From positions 7,887,474-7,951,473 of the forward strand of contig OY744611.1 of NCBI GenBank assembly GCA_963556255.1: DNA of 64,000 nt, read 5' to 3'. Position numbers and translations under genes: made by a program. Source of the stretch: Allolobophora icterica (taxonomy: Eukaryota > Annelida > Clitellata > Crassiclitellata > Lumbricidae). The notes beneath the pieces are model-generated. The model was given only the letters and a program-made list of their open reading frames with translations. It had not been told where the DNA came from and searched no databases. Positions 1 to 11,165 of the stretch are shown one piece after another; the first letter of the stretch is position 1; every line of letters begins with the position of its first letter.

Positions 1-1061
1 TTTCTGTTTCATTACCATCTTGTGTTGTATCTCCTGGTTTAGGTAGATTGCAACATTGATAACTTATTTTATTTACCGCTTTTGTTGAACTGATTGAAAT
101 TACTAATCTGATAGAGTAATTCACGTGAAAATTTTTGATGGATGTTATGTCACTACCATCCGCGGTTGTTTTTCATCATTGCCATCCGTATACATCAGAT
201 TTCTGCTACAGTTTAATCTCGTCACGGATGGTAATGACGCATGGCTAAGATGAATTACATGCATTTTTTAAAGGTCATTACCATCCCTATGTAAATTGTT
301 TGATATGAAAATAAATTGCAAGTAATTAGAATTTACTAGCAACTCTTAAAATGTTGTTCAACTTGTATCTAATGCATATAATATATAGTTATATTTAATG
401 CTGCACAGATTTTTTCTGTAGCTGAAGATACAATAGCTTTTTCTTAATGATTTCAACAAATTTCTTATTTTTTGACACCAGAATAATATATTATGTGAAG
501 GAAAGGCCTGCTATATTCCTACTTAATGCTGGTATCATCTACTTTTAAGAAATCGCCATTTGTAAGCACCAGAGGAATATTTCAGGTCCCTGTGATTAAA
601 TATGATTACAGAAAAAGGCCAGACTGTAATGGAAAAAGAGGAGTTTTGACTTAATAAATTCTGGAAAAAATTAACTTATGATTAAAAATATAGTGGATTT
701 CTTTCAAAGTTATTAAATTTTACTATGTTCATGACTACAGAAAACACTTGCAACCAATTTTTTGGGGGAAAATCTTTTTGTTTTTCGGTGACGAAATTTG
801 AAGTATTTCGGGTAAAGACCCGCATATCCACATTCTGATAATTACGTGCAGTTAATTCGGAAGATAATCCCAATTCAGCAGATAAAAAGCTAGTGTGTTG
901 ATTTACTTACCTGAAGAGTTTAAGTCACAATGCAGGATATGTGCTATAATTAGTCTGTAAATTGTAGTTTTAAATAAGTAAAGAACACCTTTACGCACAG
1001 CATTGGCCTATCTATTTAATTCAATGATAACCAGTGTGATTATGACCATCATCATCAGCAG

Positions 1062-1062
<1 letters not shown>
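1..1062. other. AT-rich non-coding stretch, no gene seen
   Basis: I see no convincing exon here. The first 300 bases hold five short copies of a CATTACCATC-like word, in direct orientation near 11, 150, 178 and 283 and inverted near 224. They may be the remains of a small foldback element, but I cannot define its ends. Confidence 0.5.

Positions 1063-1138
<76 letters not shown>
1063..1138. repeat. (ATC)n trinucleotide microsatellite
   Basis: This is an almost pure run of about 25 ATC units. Imperfect units (CATCATCAGCAG) lie just upstream. It opens all three frames on the plus strand, giving a spurious poly-isoleucine, poly-serine or poly-histidine reading, and should not be taken as coding. 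The flanks (1140-1638) show no gene I can support. Confidence 0.95.
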
Positions 1139-1638
1139 GGATCCATGGTCCGAAGGCCCGTAGGTGTTCAATGCATGACCTATCACTTTTTTCAAAAGTT
1201 CCTGGTCTTGTGCTAATATTCTTAAGCTGCGCAGATCTTGTTTACACCAATCTTCGATGTCGTCTGTCCACTCTCTGTTAGATCTGCCCTCAGACCATTT
1301 CCATCCATAGTTCCCATCATCACAGTTTTTATTTTTCTATTGAAGTTTATTCTACATAGGCCCTATATGCCCAAATGGACTTAGTTTTCTCTTCATAACT
1401 GTTTGCATTAGATCTTTCTTTATAATCAGTCTTTTTCGAACCTCCAAATTTGTCACCTTCATTGTCTTATTTAGGTGTACTATCCTTCTATAGCAGTACA
1501 TTTCAAATGCCAATATTTTATCCGGTTCCGTCTGTTTAATTGTGCATGATTCGCAGTGATTAGGGTAGGATAATGTTATATTTTCATGTGCATTTTTGTC
1601 ATAATATTTATTTTTTAAATTTTTTAATATACAAATAG

Positions 1639-1967
1639 GTCATGAACAACGTCACTTGGAAGGTCAAAATGAGAGGCATCAGCTTCGAAGTGAAAGGTCT
1701 GAAATGAAAAAATATAGCGATATAGTATATGACAGAGAAGCATGCGATTACGAAGAAAAGTCCAACGTTCAAAAAAAAAAAATCATTCGAAATGGAAGCG
1801 CTGCACAAGGTCTTGCGGATGAAAGACTTCCCCACGGACCAGGATGATCCGGAAGATACGAATCACTCTGATGATCAATCTGATTCGGAAGAAGTCCATC
1901 CTTCTGAAATAACGCTTACATTTAAAACAGGAGACAAAATGGAGACAATAACTCCTACAAATATCGG
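1639..1967 (+). CDS. Candidate host exon: charged N-terminal region plus first half of an SH3 domain
   Basis: An acceptor-like AATAG ends at 1638 and a donor GTGACT begins at 1968. The 3' half reads an acidic linker and then a segment ending FKTGDKMETITPTNIG, which matches the first strands of an SH3 domain (hydrophobic-x-F-x-x-G-D-x-hydrophobic). It ends in phase 2 (GG). That joins exactly to the exon at 3939, which begins with T and then reads the second SH3 half. The 5' half is best read in another frame (basic and Tyr-rich, ending near NVQKKK). The frames meet at a 12-A run (1771-1782), so a frameshift, an assembly error or a start at the ATG at 1729 must be assumed. Seen: splice signals, SH3-like residues and phase. 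Inferred: membership in one gene with the later exons. Confidence 0.55.
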
Positions 1968-2414
1968 GTGACTATACATTATGCAGCAGAAATTTAACTT
2001 TCTGTTTCAATACGTAGGCCTAATTTGCTAAATCGTAGGAAGTTCTCCTCTAATCGCTCACTGATAATGGCGTGATACGCAACTGAAAATTGTTGCAAAG
2101 TTCAGCCCGCAAGGAAAGGGTATGCAGTGTATGGATTGCTGGTGGTGTATTTTAGCTACTGTAACAGCTGAAAAATCATTCAACCCTAGGGCCAAACCCA
2201 TAAGAAAAATATCATTTTGGAATATATTGAAAGAGAAGGAACAGATTATCACTTAGAAACGTTTAGCTTATACATCTATTTAACTCCGTTCTTAATATTA
2301 TTAAAATGTAAAATGTTGAGAAACTCCAGAGAATTAATTATTCTTTGGACACATCAAAACATGAGCATATATTAAGAATTATTAAATTACTAAAATTGAA
2401 TATATATTTATGAA

Positions 2415-2525
2415 ATAAACATGAGCTTTCCTAATCGGTCTCGCGTTCCCCGTATTTGCTTCGGCGCTCACAGCACCGAAGCCCCTACGGGCAACACGAG
2501 ACCGATTAGGAAAGCTCATGTTTAT
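2415..2525. repeat. Short near-perfect foldback (MITE-like hairpin)
   Basis: Arms of about 30 bp are perfect inverted copies (ATAAACATGAGCTTTCCTAA and its continuation at the left, the complement at 2497-2525). They flank a roughly 50-bp imperfectly paired centre containing CTTCGG and CCGAAG. Both strands therefore translate to almost the same short peptide, which is a symptom of the palindrome and not of coding. No target duplication is certain. It could be a miniature transposon or a cruciform-forming repeat. Confidence 0.75.
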
Positions 2526-2529
2526 AGAG

Positions 2530-3340
2530 TTATTCTGTGTGAGACGCTTTATAAATTTATAGATAAGATACAATACAATAAAATTTTTGGCGAGAGATGG
2601 TAAATAATAGGCCTACTTCAAGTTCGGGACATTTAACCTCTGTACTTAAACATTTGCATTGGCTTCCTGTTAAGTAAAGAATCCGTCTCAAATTGGAGCA
2701 TATGAATTTTAAAACATTTAACTGTGACCAACCACAGTACTCAAAAGCAATACTTGTCCCTCAGACTTTTCACTTTCAACAGTGTCATCTTTTTGCTTTT
2801 CTCCCATCATTCTGATCCGAACTTCCATGTTCCAGCATAGTTTCGCTGTGATCCTCCCATTCTCCTGGAAGAGTTGCTAACAACCAGCCACATGAACTCT
2901 TCAGTCTCTCTCTCTCTAATGCCTCTTTTCTGCATTACATTAATGCTTTTTAGTTAAACATGTCTTTTGTATGTTATTAATTTGTCATAGTTAGGGTTAT
3001 CCTATCATTCTTTGTTTATTAGATCCGCTGTTACTGAGTTGACTCTTGTCTAATCCTTATTCTTATTGTCTGTGATTTAGTATTCTCATGATATTATGGT
3101 GTCGAAATATTCTCAAATCCTTTTGATCAGCCCTGCCATCGACTGAACTTTTTTGAACTTAGGGGGCCTTACTTAGCGGGGCTTAAGTTCCTTTAAGGTC
3201 TCGTTTTGAACCATTACTCTGGATACTAAAAGAATGCGTAAAATGGTCAATTTATTGTTCATTCTTGTATGCCTTCGCATTGTCATTGTCTTGTACTGAT
3301 GTTGGATTCCGGATCAGTAAAGAAACGACTGATTCATTGA
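2530..3340. other. Non-coding stretch, probable old repeat
   Basis: No gene is supported. Around 2640-2960 short plus-strand fragments resemble the C-terminal end of a LINE reverse-transcriptase ORF (for example a stretch reading LHWLPV near 2655), but stops are frequent and I do not extend this to a feature. Confidence 0.3.
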
Positions 3341-3345
3341 TTGAT

Positions 3346-3590
<245 letters not shown>

Positions 3591-3938
3591 CGTGGTTTCG
3601 TGTGGTTAGGTCTGGAGCGCCTTTGATAACTTTTTCTAAAGTGGCGCCATATAAATGTGCAACTACGATAACCACAGGAAAACTGAAAGTAGAACGATTT
3701 TTGGTAAACGAGCTTTTCTGGTTAGCCTACTGGTTCAAGATATTTGAATTCAGTCTCTTTAGCTGCTCGTTCTATTAAGTCATTTGCCTTAGACTGTCTC
3801 TCGGACTGATCTTCGGAATGTTGACCTCATTGCGAACAGGTTACGGTGATGCATCGGTTGATTCCTTGTGTATTTTATATCGACGTTAAAAAATTACTAA
3901 TAAGGAATAATGATTACCGTACATTTAACGGTTTGCAG

Positions 3939-4018
3939 TGACACGGATGGATGGTGGATGGTCAAGCATTTGGACAGTGGAAAGATCGGATTCATACCAA
4001 GAAATCGCGTTGTAATTG
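3939..4018 (+). CDS. Host exon: second half of an SH3 domain
   Basis: The 80-nt exon lies between an acceptor (ACGGTTTGCAG, ends 3938) and a strong donor (G/GTAAGT, intron from 4019). It reads DTDGWWMVKHLDSGKIGFIP then RNRVVI. This is the diagnostic SH3 core: the acidic n-Src loop, the paired tryptophans, the Gly before the last strands, and the ALYDY-distal FIP motif in place of the commoner FVPSNYV. It needs one codon completed at its 5' end and leaves one base (G) at its 3' end, which fits the exons at 1639-1967 and 4334-4362. SH3 domains bind proline-rich peptides in signalling proteins. Which family this belongs to is not clear from the domain alone. Confidence 0.8.
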
Positions 4019-4333
4019 GTAAGTGCCTAGGCTTTGTATGCAGGGAATCAAATTGATGACGTTGAACATGCTAATACATAACCAACTCGGAACTCGATAC
4101 CAGGACGTTTACGTGACGATTGATTGTGGTTGCTTTTATTCGGCTTCTCTTGTCGAAAACCAATTTTCATTTTCTACATCAGAAATAATTTTATTTGTCT
4201 GTTTCCATCAAAGAAGAGCCTTTAGTGTCATATAGGCCTATGAATTCTAGAGTTTCCATTGTTTGTGAAATATACAGTAAATTAAGAAGCATTCAAGAAA
4301 ATGTATCCCCACATTGCTTTGTGTTTTAAACAG

Positions 4334-4362
4334 AAACAGATCATCAGCCTTCTAAGACAACG
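4334..4362 (+). CDS. Candidate 29-nt host microexon
   Basis: The segment is bounded by TTTTAAACAG on the left and a good donor (ACG/GTAAGG) on the right. With the G left over from the SH3 exon it supplies ten codons reading ETDHQPSKTT without a stop and ends in phase 0. That matches the phase of the exon at 13296. The peptide is a hydrophilic linker after the SH3 fold. Splice signals and phase are seen in the sequence. That it is really used is inference. Confidence 0.5.
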
Positions 4363-5086
4363 GTAAGGTTGATAATCTGTTTTGTCTAATTAATTATAGC
4401 AAATATAACGCTTTCTTTAAATATTTTCGAATTTCAGCCTCACGCCTGAACATAAACAACGCTGGTTTCGTTAAGTAGAGTTTTGTATGGCGGATTTATA
4501 TGACATTTATTTCTAAAAAGCTGTGCGTGAAATTAAGTAAAGTTTTAGTTGATTTGTCAAATTGGGGTAATAATTCAGAGCTTTTTCTTTGTTTCCTTTT
4601 ACACATGTGGATGAATTTATCATTACTTTTGTGGCGCTTGAAGCATTAATAATATATAGAAACAGAAATGTCACGAAGTCACTCACGATTCACAGAGTGA
4701 ATTTTTTCTGTAAAACTTGATTATTCATGAAGTCTCTCATTGGCCGCTTCCAACTAATGAATATTCATGACCAACGACGTCACATTTTACAAATGGCGAC
4801 GTTCTAACGGACGTTCGTTTCACACTTAATTCAACTAAAATTCAAACATACCGTATAGGGCTGCTTCTTTAAACTAATGGCTTTAAACGGGCTTAAAGTA
4901 ATTTACATAGGCATGAACAGGCTGAAACGACAGAGCTTAACGGGCTTAAACAGGCCAATTTACTTAGACCGCGTCTCCCGAAAAGTTTCTTTCAATTTAG
5001 TTGCCAGATTTTTCCATTTTTGAAAACGGGCTTAGCCTTAAACAACTAGTAAAGCAATAATGAAAAATACTTATATCGTGATGTTG
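4363..5086. other. Intronic sequence, no gene seen
   Basis: This is AT-rich with no coding signal. At 4850-5000 a short phrase (GGGCTTAAAC, GGCTTTAAAC, CAGGCTGAAAC) recurs several times in degenerate form, suggesting an eroded tandem repeat. Confidence 0.4.
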
Positions 5087-5400
5087 TACAGTCATGGCCA
5101 AAAGTTTGCGATCACACACTTTTGGGCACATTTTCCATTGTTCTCATGGTGTTTGGGCTATTTCTGAAATAATTTTCTTAGATATTGTGTTTGTTTTGTT
5201 ATCAGCGTTGAGACAGTAGATTGTTATTATGGTAAATAGTTGAAAAATAGTTTATAAGTTAATATTTTGATCATTTTATCCCTGTTTATACTGTCGTTTC
5301 TGGCGAGAAGCTGTATAAAAGTTGGTATTCCAGTATCCTTACCGTTTTATGGATTTTATTGGAATTTTAAAGTGTTTGAACTGCAACTACATCATTTGTG

Positions 5401-5452
5401 CTATGTATGTATGTATGTATACATGTATGTATGAATGTATGTATGTATGTAT
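5401..5452. repeat. (TATG)n tract in left Tc1 inverted repeat
   Basis: Roughly twelve TATG units with two interruptions lie at the inner edge of the left Tc1-like repeat. The inverse tract (CATA)n lies at about 6142-6200 in the right repeat. They are therefore part of the element and not an independent host microsatellite. Confidence 0.8.
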
Positions 5453-5646
5453 GATATCCTTTGTTTTTAATAACAATTTCAGCGTGCTGCGATCGGGACA
5501 GTTTTCAGCAGAACTCAGGTGTTATCTCGCGAACCCACACAGACTTGGTCCAGATGATCAAGTCTGCCTCAGAAGTTTGATTGTGGACAGAGACTAGCTG
5601 TTTCATCAGCTTCCACATATTGTCGATGATGTTCAAGTCTGGTCTG

Positions 5647-6115
5647 CTACCACGCCATTACTCTAGCAGCTGATTGCGCTTTAGCTTCCGCCAGGATTTG
5701 AGGTCTTTGTATACCATGAGGTGATGCACTGTCGAATTGAAAGTGGCTGATGTCATGGATGTTGATGAAGTTTGGCACTTTCTCTTTCAGTATGCTCAGA
5801 TACACGGTACCATTAATTGTGACCAATGTTCTTTGGAAATATCCACAGCCCAACCCATCCAGCACCCGAACACTGCTACCCACACCATGCATGACCTTCG
5901 GTGCCTGCTTTACTGTTGGTATGATGTACTTGGGATTATGCCTGTGGTTAGGTGGTCTCCTCACATGCCTGCAGAGACTGTCAAATTCTTTGAAAGTGCC
6001 CTCTTCCGAAAACATTATGTGATACCATTGGTCAGAAATCCACTCTTTGTCTATATGATAAAAGGTCACCCGATCCTTAACATTCTTTGGTGACAGCTTT
6101 GGTTTTCGTGCAGGA
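5647..6115 (-). pseudogene. Tc1-type transposase, C-terminal remnant
   Basis: The minus-strand reading contains the order typical of Tc1 DDE transposases. A segment NVKDRVTFYHIDKEWISDQW precedes IMFSEEGTF, which corresponds to the family's LFSDES with the second catalytic Asp changed to Glu. Then come VRRPP, PTVKQAPKVMHGVG (family PTVKHGGGSVMVWG), and INGTVYLSIL. The helix-turn-helix N-terminus is missing, and the reading stops where the final DDE region should lie. This is a decayed transposase of the surrounding element. It is not expected to be active. Confidence 0.75.
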
Positions 6116-6921
6116 CCATACAGACATAGAAAGGCAAATATGTACATACAGACATACATATATACATACATACATACATATATACATACATACATGCATA
6201 CACAGCACAAATGATGTAGTTGCAGTTCAAACACTTTAAAATTCCAATAAAATCCATAAAACGGTAAAGATACTGGAATACCAACTTTTATACAGCTTCT
6301 TGCCAGAAATGACAGTATAAACAGGGATAAAATTATCAAAATATTAACTTATAAACTATTTTTCAACTATTTACCATAATAACAATCTACTGTCTCTACG
6401 CTGATAACAAAACAAACACAATATCTAAGAAAATTATTTCAGAAAGCCCAAACACCATGAGAACAATGGAAAATGTGCCCAAAAGTGTGTGCTCGCAAAC
6501 TTTTGGCCATGACTGTAGTTTTAATTGTAGGCCCTATATCGTTTCCAGGTATTGGGCTCTTATAATCTGTTTGTGCATATTTTAAATATGGTAATTTAAA
6601 TAACCTTTTGACTACTCCACTATACTTGCGCAAAAGATTACAGGACCGACAGAATCGCTGAAACTCTGTCTTTTCTATTTGATACTTGACTGGAAATCTT
6701 TATAATGAAATCTGTTCCATTCATATTATAGCACATGTTTTTATTGGTGCAGGACACGCAGTACAACGTAAGACTGACATTTTTATGTCTGCTTGCACCA
6801 TTTTAAAAGTGTACATTTAAACCGAGCAAAAGAAACATAAACCAGAATGTCAGGGAGTTGAGGAATAGTGCTATGTCAAACAACTGACGACTGTGCGCTA
6901 CACTCTATACTCCAGGCTCTA

Positions 6922-8047
6922 CAGGGTGGGCCAAAAAAAGTAACCACCTAGACATTTTGCTAATATTTCGGCGAAAAGTTAGAATTTGTAAATCAAATTT
7001 TACTGGCTGAAAAGTAATTTATATTTACGTATGACAGCCAAATTTCACGAAAATATTTCAAACAGAACCACTGTTTTTTGATGTTCCAGAAACATGTAAC
7101 GCAACAATAAGTAATAAACAACGATTTTGATAAGTCACATCTCAAATAATTGGTATTAAACAGACTTGATATTGCTTCACAACTTGTGTTCAATGTGTCC
7201 ATCACTCTTTGTAAAGTTTTTGATGGCCTTGTTGATAGGTTCCAGAGGTAAATCTTCCCATATCAACTCCAATGCGACCTTCAATTCTCTTATCGTTTTT
7301 GGCTTTGATAACAGATTGTGGTATTTCTCCAGCATAACTCGCCACACGTTATAATCTACCGGGTTCAAATCCGGAGAGTTTGGAGGCCATTGGTCGTTCT
7401 CAATGAAACCAAGGCAATTGACATTGAGCCAGTCTTGCGTGAGACGAGCAGTATGCGCTGGAGCACTGTCTTGTTGAAAGATGAAAGCTGGCAGCAGACG
7501 CTTGCAATCTGAAATTAATTCTGGAAGCAGACGAGAAACGTAATATGCAGCATTCACCTTCGCCTTTTCATCAACAAAATGCATTTTGTCTGTCATTGAC
7601 ACCTTGCCCAGTTTGATGTTTTAAAATTATTAATCTGAAAATTTTTTATTTGCCAAATTGATAATCTTCTTGCTAAATGACGTCATATTGACGTGCAGCT
7701 ACGCTGGTGCCCCGCTTCTTCTCTAAATAAAAATAATACTAATTACATTTAATGATTTATAAATTCTTACTTTTGGCCGAAATATTACCAATTGAATTAT
7801 TTGAGATCTGACTTAATGTCAGTTTCATTACTTTTTTGCGTTAAATGTTTTTGGAACATCAAAAAACAGTGGGTGGACTCAGTAAAAGTGATATAACTTT
7901 GGTTCTGTTAGAAATATTTTGGTGAAATTTGGCTGTCATACGTAAATATGAATTACTTTTCAGCCAGTAAAATCTGATATAAACATTCTTACTTATCGCC
8001 GAAATGCTAGGAAACAAGTTTAGGGGTTACTTTTTTGGCACACCCTG
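6922..8047. mobile_element. Mariner-like DNA transposon, defective
   Basis: The termini are CAGGGTGGGCCAAAAAAAGT at the left and the inverse (TTTTTTGGCACACCCTG) at the right, with TA on both flanks (6920-6921 and 8048-8049). Inverted similarity extends about 200 bp inward: the phrase with TTCGGCGAAAAG, CTGGCTGAAAAGTAA and the block ending TTTTTTGATGTTCC recurs inverted at 7845-8010. The interior holds a C-terminal transposase fragment on the minus strand. Confidence 0.88.
7177..7602 (-). pseudogene. Mariner/IS630-type DDE transposase, C-terminal fragment
   Basis: The fragment of about 140 residues includes FIFQQDSAPAHTARLTQDWL and WPPNSPDLNPVDYNVW. These are the second catalytic Asp and the final acidic region of the DDE_3 (IS630/Tc1/mariner) fold. 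The third acidic residue here is an Asp (PVDY), as in mariner (DDD) rather than Tc1 (DDE). The first catalytic Asp and the DNA-binding N-terminus are absent, so this is a deleted copy. It ends with KNFTKSDGHIEHKL. Confidence 0.85.
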
Positions 8048-8862
8048 TAGATATGTGTTTCCGCCATGGTGGCGATATTGACAATTTCCATAATTTCTTG
8101 AACTGCAAAAAGCACAAACTCCACATAATTATATCAAAATAAATAAAATAAACTATTTACATTTTTATTTATTTAGCAAAACTTTAAAAGTGTAGAAGGC
8201 GCTTATTACATTCATGGCGCCCTGCATGACCGCTTCACGGTACTAGTTCTATCAAACACTTGTTAGATGGCGCGCGATAAATATTAGGGCCAATACATCT
8301 TCTCACTTTCTCAGCCCAAAATTTAGAGGACGACTTATGGTCGAAGCAGACTTTATCTCGAGTATTATACGGTAATTCTGCTTTCCCTATCTACTTTAAA
8401 CTAGGTCTTTTGCTATATCTTATAATAATAGCAGAGCTGGTGTAGAATTAGAGAGAGAGCTCTAATTTATATCCATGTCACACATGTAAATTTGCTCCAA
8501 GTGTGAAAATTGCTTACAAGTATCTATAGAGTTGCAACATCAAAAGAACCAGTGAGCTCAGGCTAAAAATACAACGACAAGGAACCATTTTAACATTCCA
8601 ACGTCTTAACTTCCTCTTGCGCTTTTGTGAAGGTACTTTGCCAGATGATTGAGAAAACGCAGTGGCATTCGACTGAAGGTCAATATTCGAAGTGGTATCA
8701 ACTAAACTGCTTACAAAATTTAGTTAAGTTTTGTTCCCCAGAGCACGGTTGCCAGGTCGTCGAGAAAATCGCCAGTTTGGCTACTTTTTAATGCGCCGGA
8801 GACTGATAGTTTGTTGCAATAGCGGCTTTTCATTAAAGCTGTAGTAGTATTCTAAGGTGATA
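8048..8862. other. Intronic sequence, no gene seen
   Basis: No coding region or repeat with definable ends was recognised between the mariner-like element and the LINE fragment. Confidence 0.4.
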
Positions 8863-9466
8863 TTTTGTCCCCTGCCAAAATAGTGCCGGGGACGACAAAA
8901 GGATCCCCATTCCCCTCTGCAGCCCCTATTCTCAACATCTACATAGGGGAGCTTATTCGAGGAGGATTGGAAGACACAGAAGACGGGATAAAGGTCGGAA
9001 GTAGACTGGTTAAGGCTCTGAGATTCGCGAATGACCAGGCAGTGTTGTTGGGTAGTCAGAAGGCTACTAAAGAATGTTGGATCGTCTACACACCACCATA
9101 TCAACCGAAAATGATATAAAACTAAACATCAGAAGGATAAGATCATGAAGATAATCAAAGTAGAAGAAATAGAAGTAAGAATAAACATCAACGGCGAGAA
9201 AATAGAACAGGCAAAACAATTCTGTCATATGGGGATAGTTGTCAGACAAGATGCACCATGCCACAAAGAATGCAGAAGAACTGCATTAGGCAAATACGCA
9301 GTCTCAAAGCGAAATGTGTTACTGAGAGAAAAATGGACAAGACCTTAAAGAGACAAATGACTAAAACTCTTATATGGAGCGCGGTGTTTTGTGGATGCGA
9401 AACGTGTGCCGTGAGAAAAGAAGACATCAAGCGATTGGAGTCCTTCGAAATGTGGATCTGGCGAAG
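8863..9466 (+). pseudogene. LINE reverse transcriptase fragment, interrupted
   Basis: Two plus-strand frames together give non-LTR reverse-transcriptase motifs. The first reads FPSAAPILNIYIGELIRGGL and then VKALRFANDQAVLLGS, where family members have F-A-D-D, so a catalytic Asp has become Asn. The second, after a gap, reads ININGEKIEQAKQFCHMG, then a frameshift, then TLKRQMTKTLIWSAVFCGCE and KRLESFEMWIWRS, the thumb and C-terminal region. The alignment ends abruptly near 9466. A matching C-terminal remnant (WIGHVQRGD-like) appears at about 12590, so the LINE seems split by about 3 kb of other sequence. Confidence 0.7.
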
Positions 9467-10079
9467 TGTAGCGCCTTCGCTTCTTCTGGTACCGTTTATC
9501 GCACCGTCGTTTCTGGTACTGATTGTCGCGCCGTGCATCTGTCGCGCACGTGCGAACTCCGTCGACGTCGCTAGCGTCTCTTCATCGTTCGACGACCCGG
9601 CGAATCGCTGCGGAGTCCTAACTGTAGGCCAGTCAGAAGTATCTATGTATTTCGCAAAGCTGAGATCAGAGACGTGTACTCACTGTGGTCTATCATTATT
9701 ATCTATGATGATCAAGTGGATAGGCGCGGTCCCCTGATGGGCAACAGCCCCAGCAGCATCGCTGGAACCAGGGTTCGTGTGTGACTCCACAGCGAATTTA
9801 TTTACAGGCACTGACTCGAGGCGCTCTACACGGGATTTCAATTCTATTTGACACTCTAAGAGTTTCTTTAAGATAGCACTCTGTCGTTCCAATACAGCAC
9901 TTTGTCGTTCTATGGCGTGCTCTACTACTGAGCTAGAACAAGGCTGGCGCGATACAGATCTTTCTATCTCTGTGGTTTCCATATAAATCAATTTGGCACA
10001 AGTTTTATCAATTTATTATTAATCAAAAATAACACGTACAACGTCGTACAATCGTAATGTCATCCAATCTCCTTGGATG

Positions 10080-10950
10080 TGATCCAATCTCCTCTGCCTT
10101 CCTTCCAAAACTGAATTCATCATCCTAGGCCTTCCTGGTCAAATCAAAAAATCCCTGATCCTTCCATAAACCTTTCGACTAGCTCACCGTCTCTTACCTT
10201 CACCTCTGACTCCCCTGTTCGCAAACTTGGTGTTATTTTTGATCCACACCTCTCCTTCTCTAACCACATCTCCAACCTCTCGCGCTCCTGCTTCCTGCAC
10301 ATTCATGACCTCCGACGCATACGACCCATGCTCGACCTTAAAACTGCCTCCACCATTGCTACCTCCATTGTTCATTCAAAGCTTGATTACAGCAATTCTC
10401 TTTTCCTCAACCTTGAATCCACTCAAATCAAGCGCCTACACCTTATCCAAAACTCTCTAGCCAGAGCTGTCACTAGAACGCCCAAACATCATCATTATTA
10501 TCACTCCCATCCTCAAATCACTCCATTGGTTATAAATCCCAGAGCGAATCCACTACGAAGTTCTATCACTAATCTACAACTCCCTACAATATTCCCAGCC
10601 CAAGTACCTTCGTGATCTCTTCACCATTCAGACAACCCGCTCCACCCGATCATCGTCCTGTCTCAGTCTGTCTCGACCCCGAGTCACTACTCACCTCAAG
10701 TTCTCCAACAGAGCCATATCCATCATAGCACCACGCCTCTGGAATGATCTCCACCCTGAATTCCACAGTTTCTCAGTGCCTCCATCATCATTGCAACCCG
10801 TCCTTCATCCTCCTCCTCTTGTTCTTCTATCTATCACTCCCGGGCTTCCACTCAAAACTGAAGTCTCACCTTTTCAAATACTCCTACCCTGACTCATCTG
10901 ATCCTCCGCCTTCCAATTATTTTCGCCGTAAACGACACCCGCCTTGACAA
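10080..10950 (+). pseudogene. LINE reverse-transcriptase C-terminal fragment
   Basis: Across several frames the plus strand reads the end of a non-LTR ORF2. The phrases are LGVIFDPHLSFSNHISNL, then DLKTASTIATSIVHSKLDYS, LIQNSLARAVTRTPKHHH, SLHWL-like, and FSNRAISIIAPRLWNDLHPE. These match the thumb and C-terminal part of CR1/L2-type elements. At least two frameshifts (near 10330 and 10500) break it, and the catalytic palm is missing, as expected of a 5'-truncated, decayed insertion. Confidence 0.75.
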
Positions 10951-10975
10951 CTGCTCTGCCTCTCCTGATCTGGTA

Positions 10976-11165
10976 CCCTGGAAATCAGACTTGGACCTCT
11001 TTTGGACTACTCTCGGGAACCCCCTTTGATTTGGTTTGGCCTCCTGGAAATCGGACTTGGACCTCTTTTGGACTACTCTCTGGAAACCCCCTCTGATTTG
11101 GTTTGGTCTTCTGGAAACCGGACTCGGACCTCTTTTGGACTACTCTCTGGAAAACCCCTCTGATC
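10976..11165. repeat. Minisatellite, about 60-bp unit, three copies
   Basis: The unit contains CTGGAAATCGGACTTGGACC followed by TCTTTTGGACTACTCTC. It is repeated at about 10978, 11042 and 11108 with point differences. On the minus strand it yields a repeated SSPKEVQVRFPG-like peptide, which is a by-product of the repeat. Confidence 0.8.

Larger units (their letters stand above)
5089..6515. mobile_element. Tc1-like DNA transposon with long inverted repeats, defective
   Basis: The ends read CAGTCATGGCCAAAAGTTTG at the left and its inverse at the right. They are flanked by TA on both sides (5087-5088 and 6516-6517), the usual Tc1/mariner target. The inverted repeats are unusually long (about 320 bp, 5089-5400 and about 6185-6515) and nearly identical. 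Each carries a (TATG)n or (CATA)n tract at its inner edge. The interior holds only the C-terminal half of a transposase on the minus strand. At 1.4 kb it is close to normal Tc1 length, but much of that length is terminal repeat. Confidence 0.88.

Noticed and set aside
1003..1281. Open frame of 92 codons with poly-isoleucine
   Set aside because: It is the (ATC)n microsatellite read through. It has no homology or splice support.
2382..2603. Short proteins on both strands
   Set aside because: The near-palindrome makes the two strands code for the same peptide. It is a foldback and not a gene.
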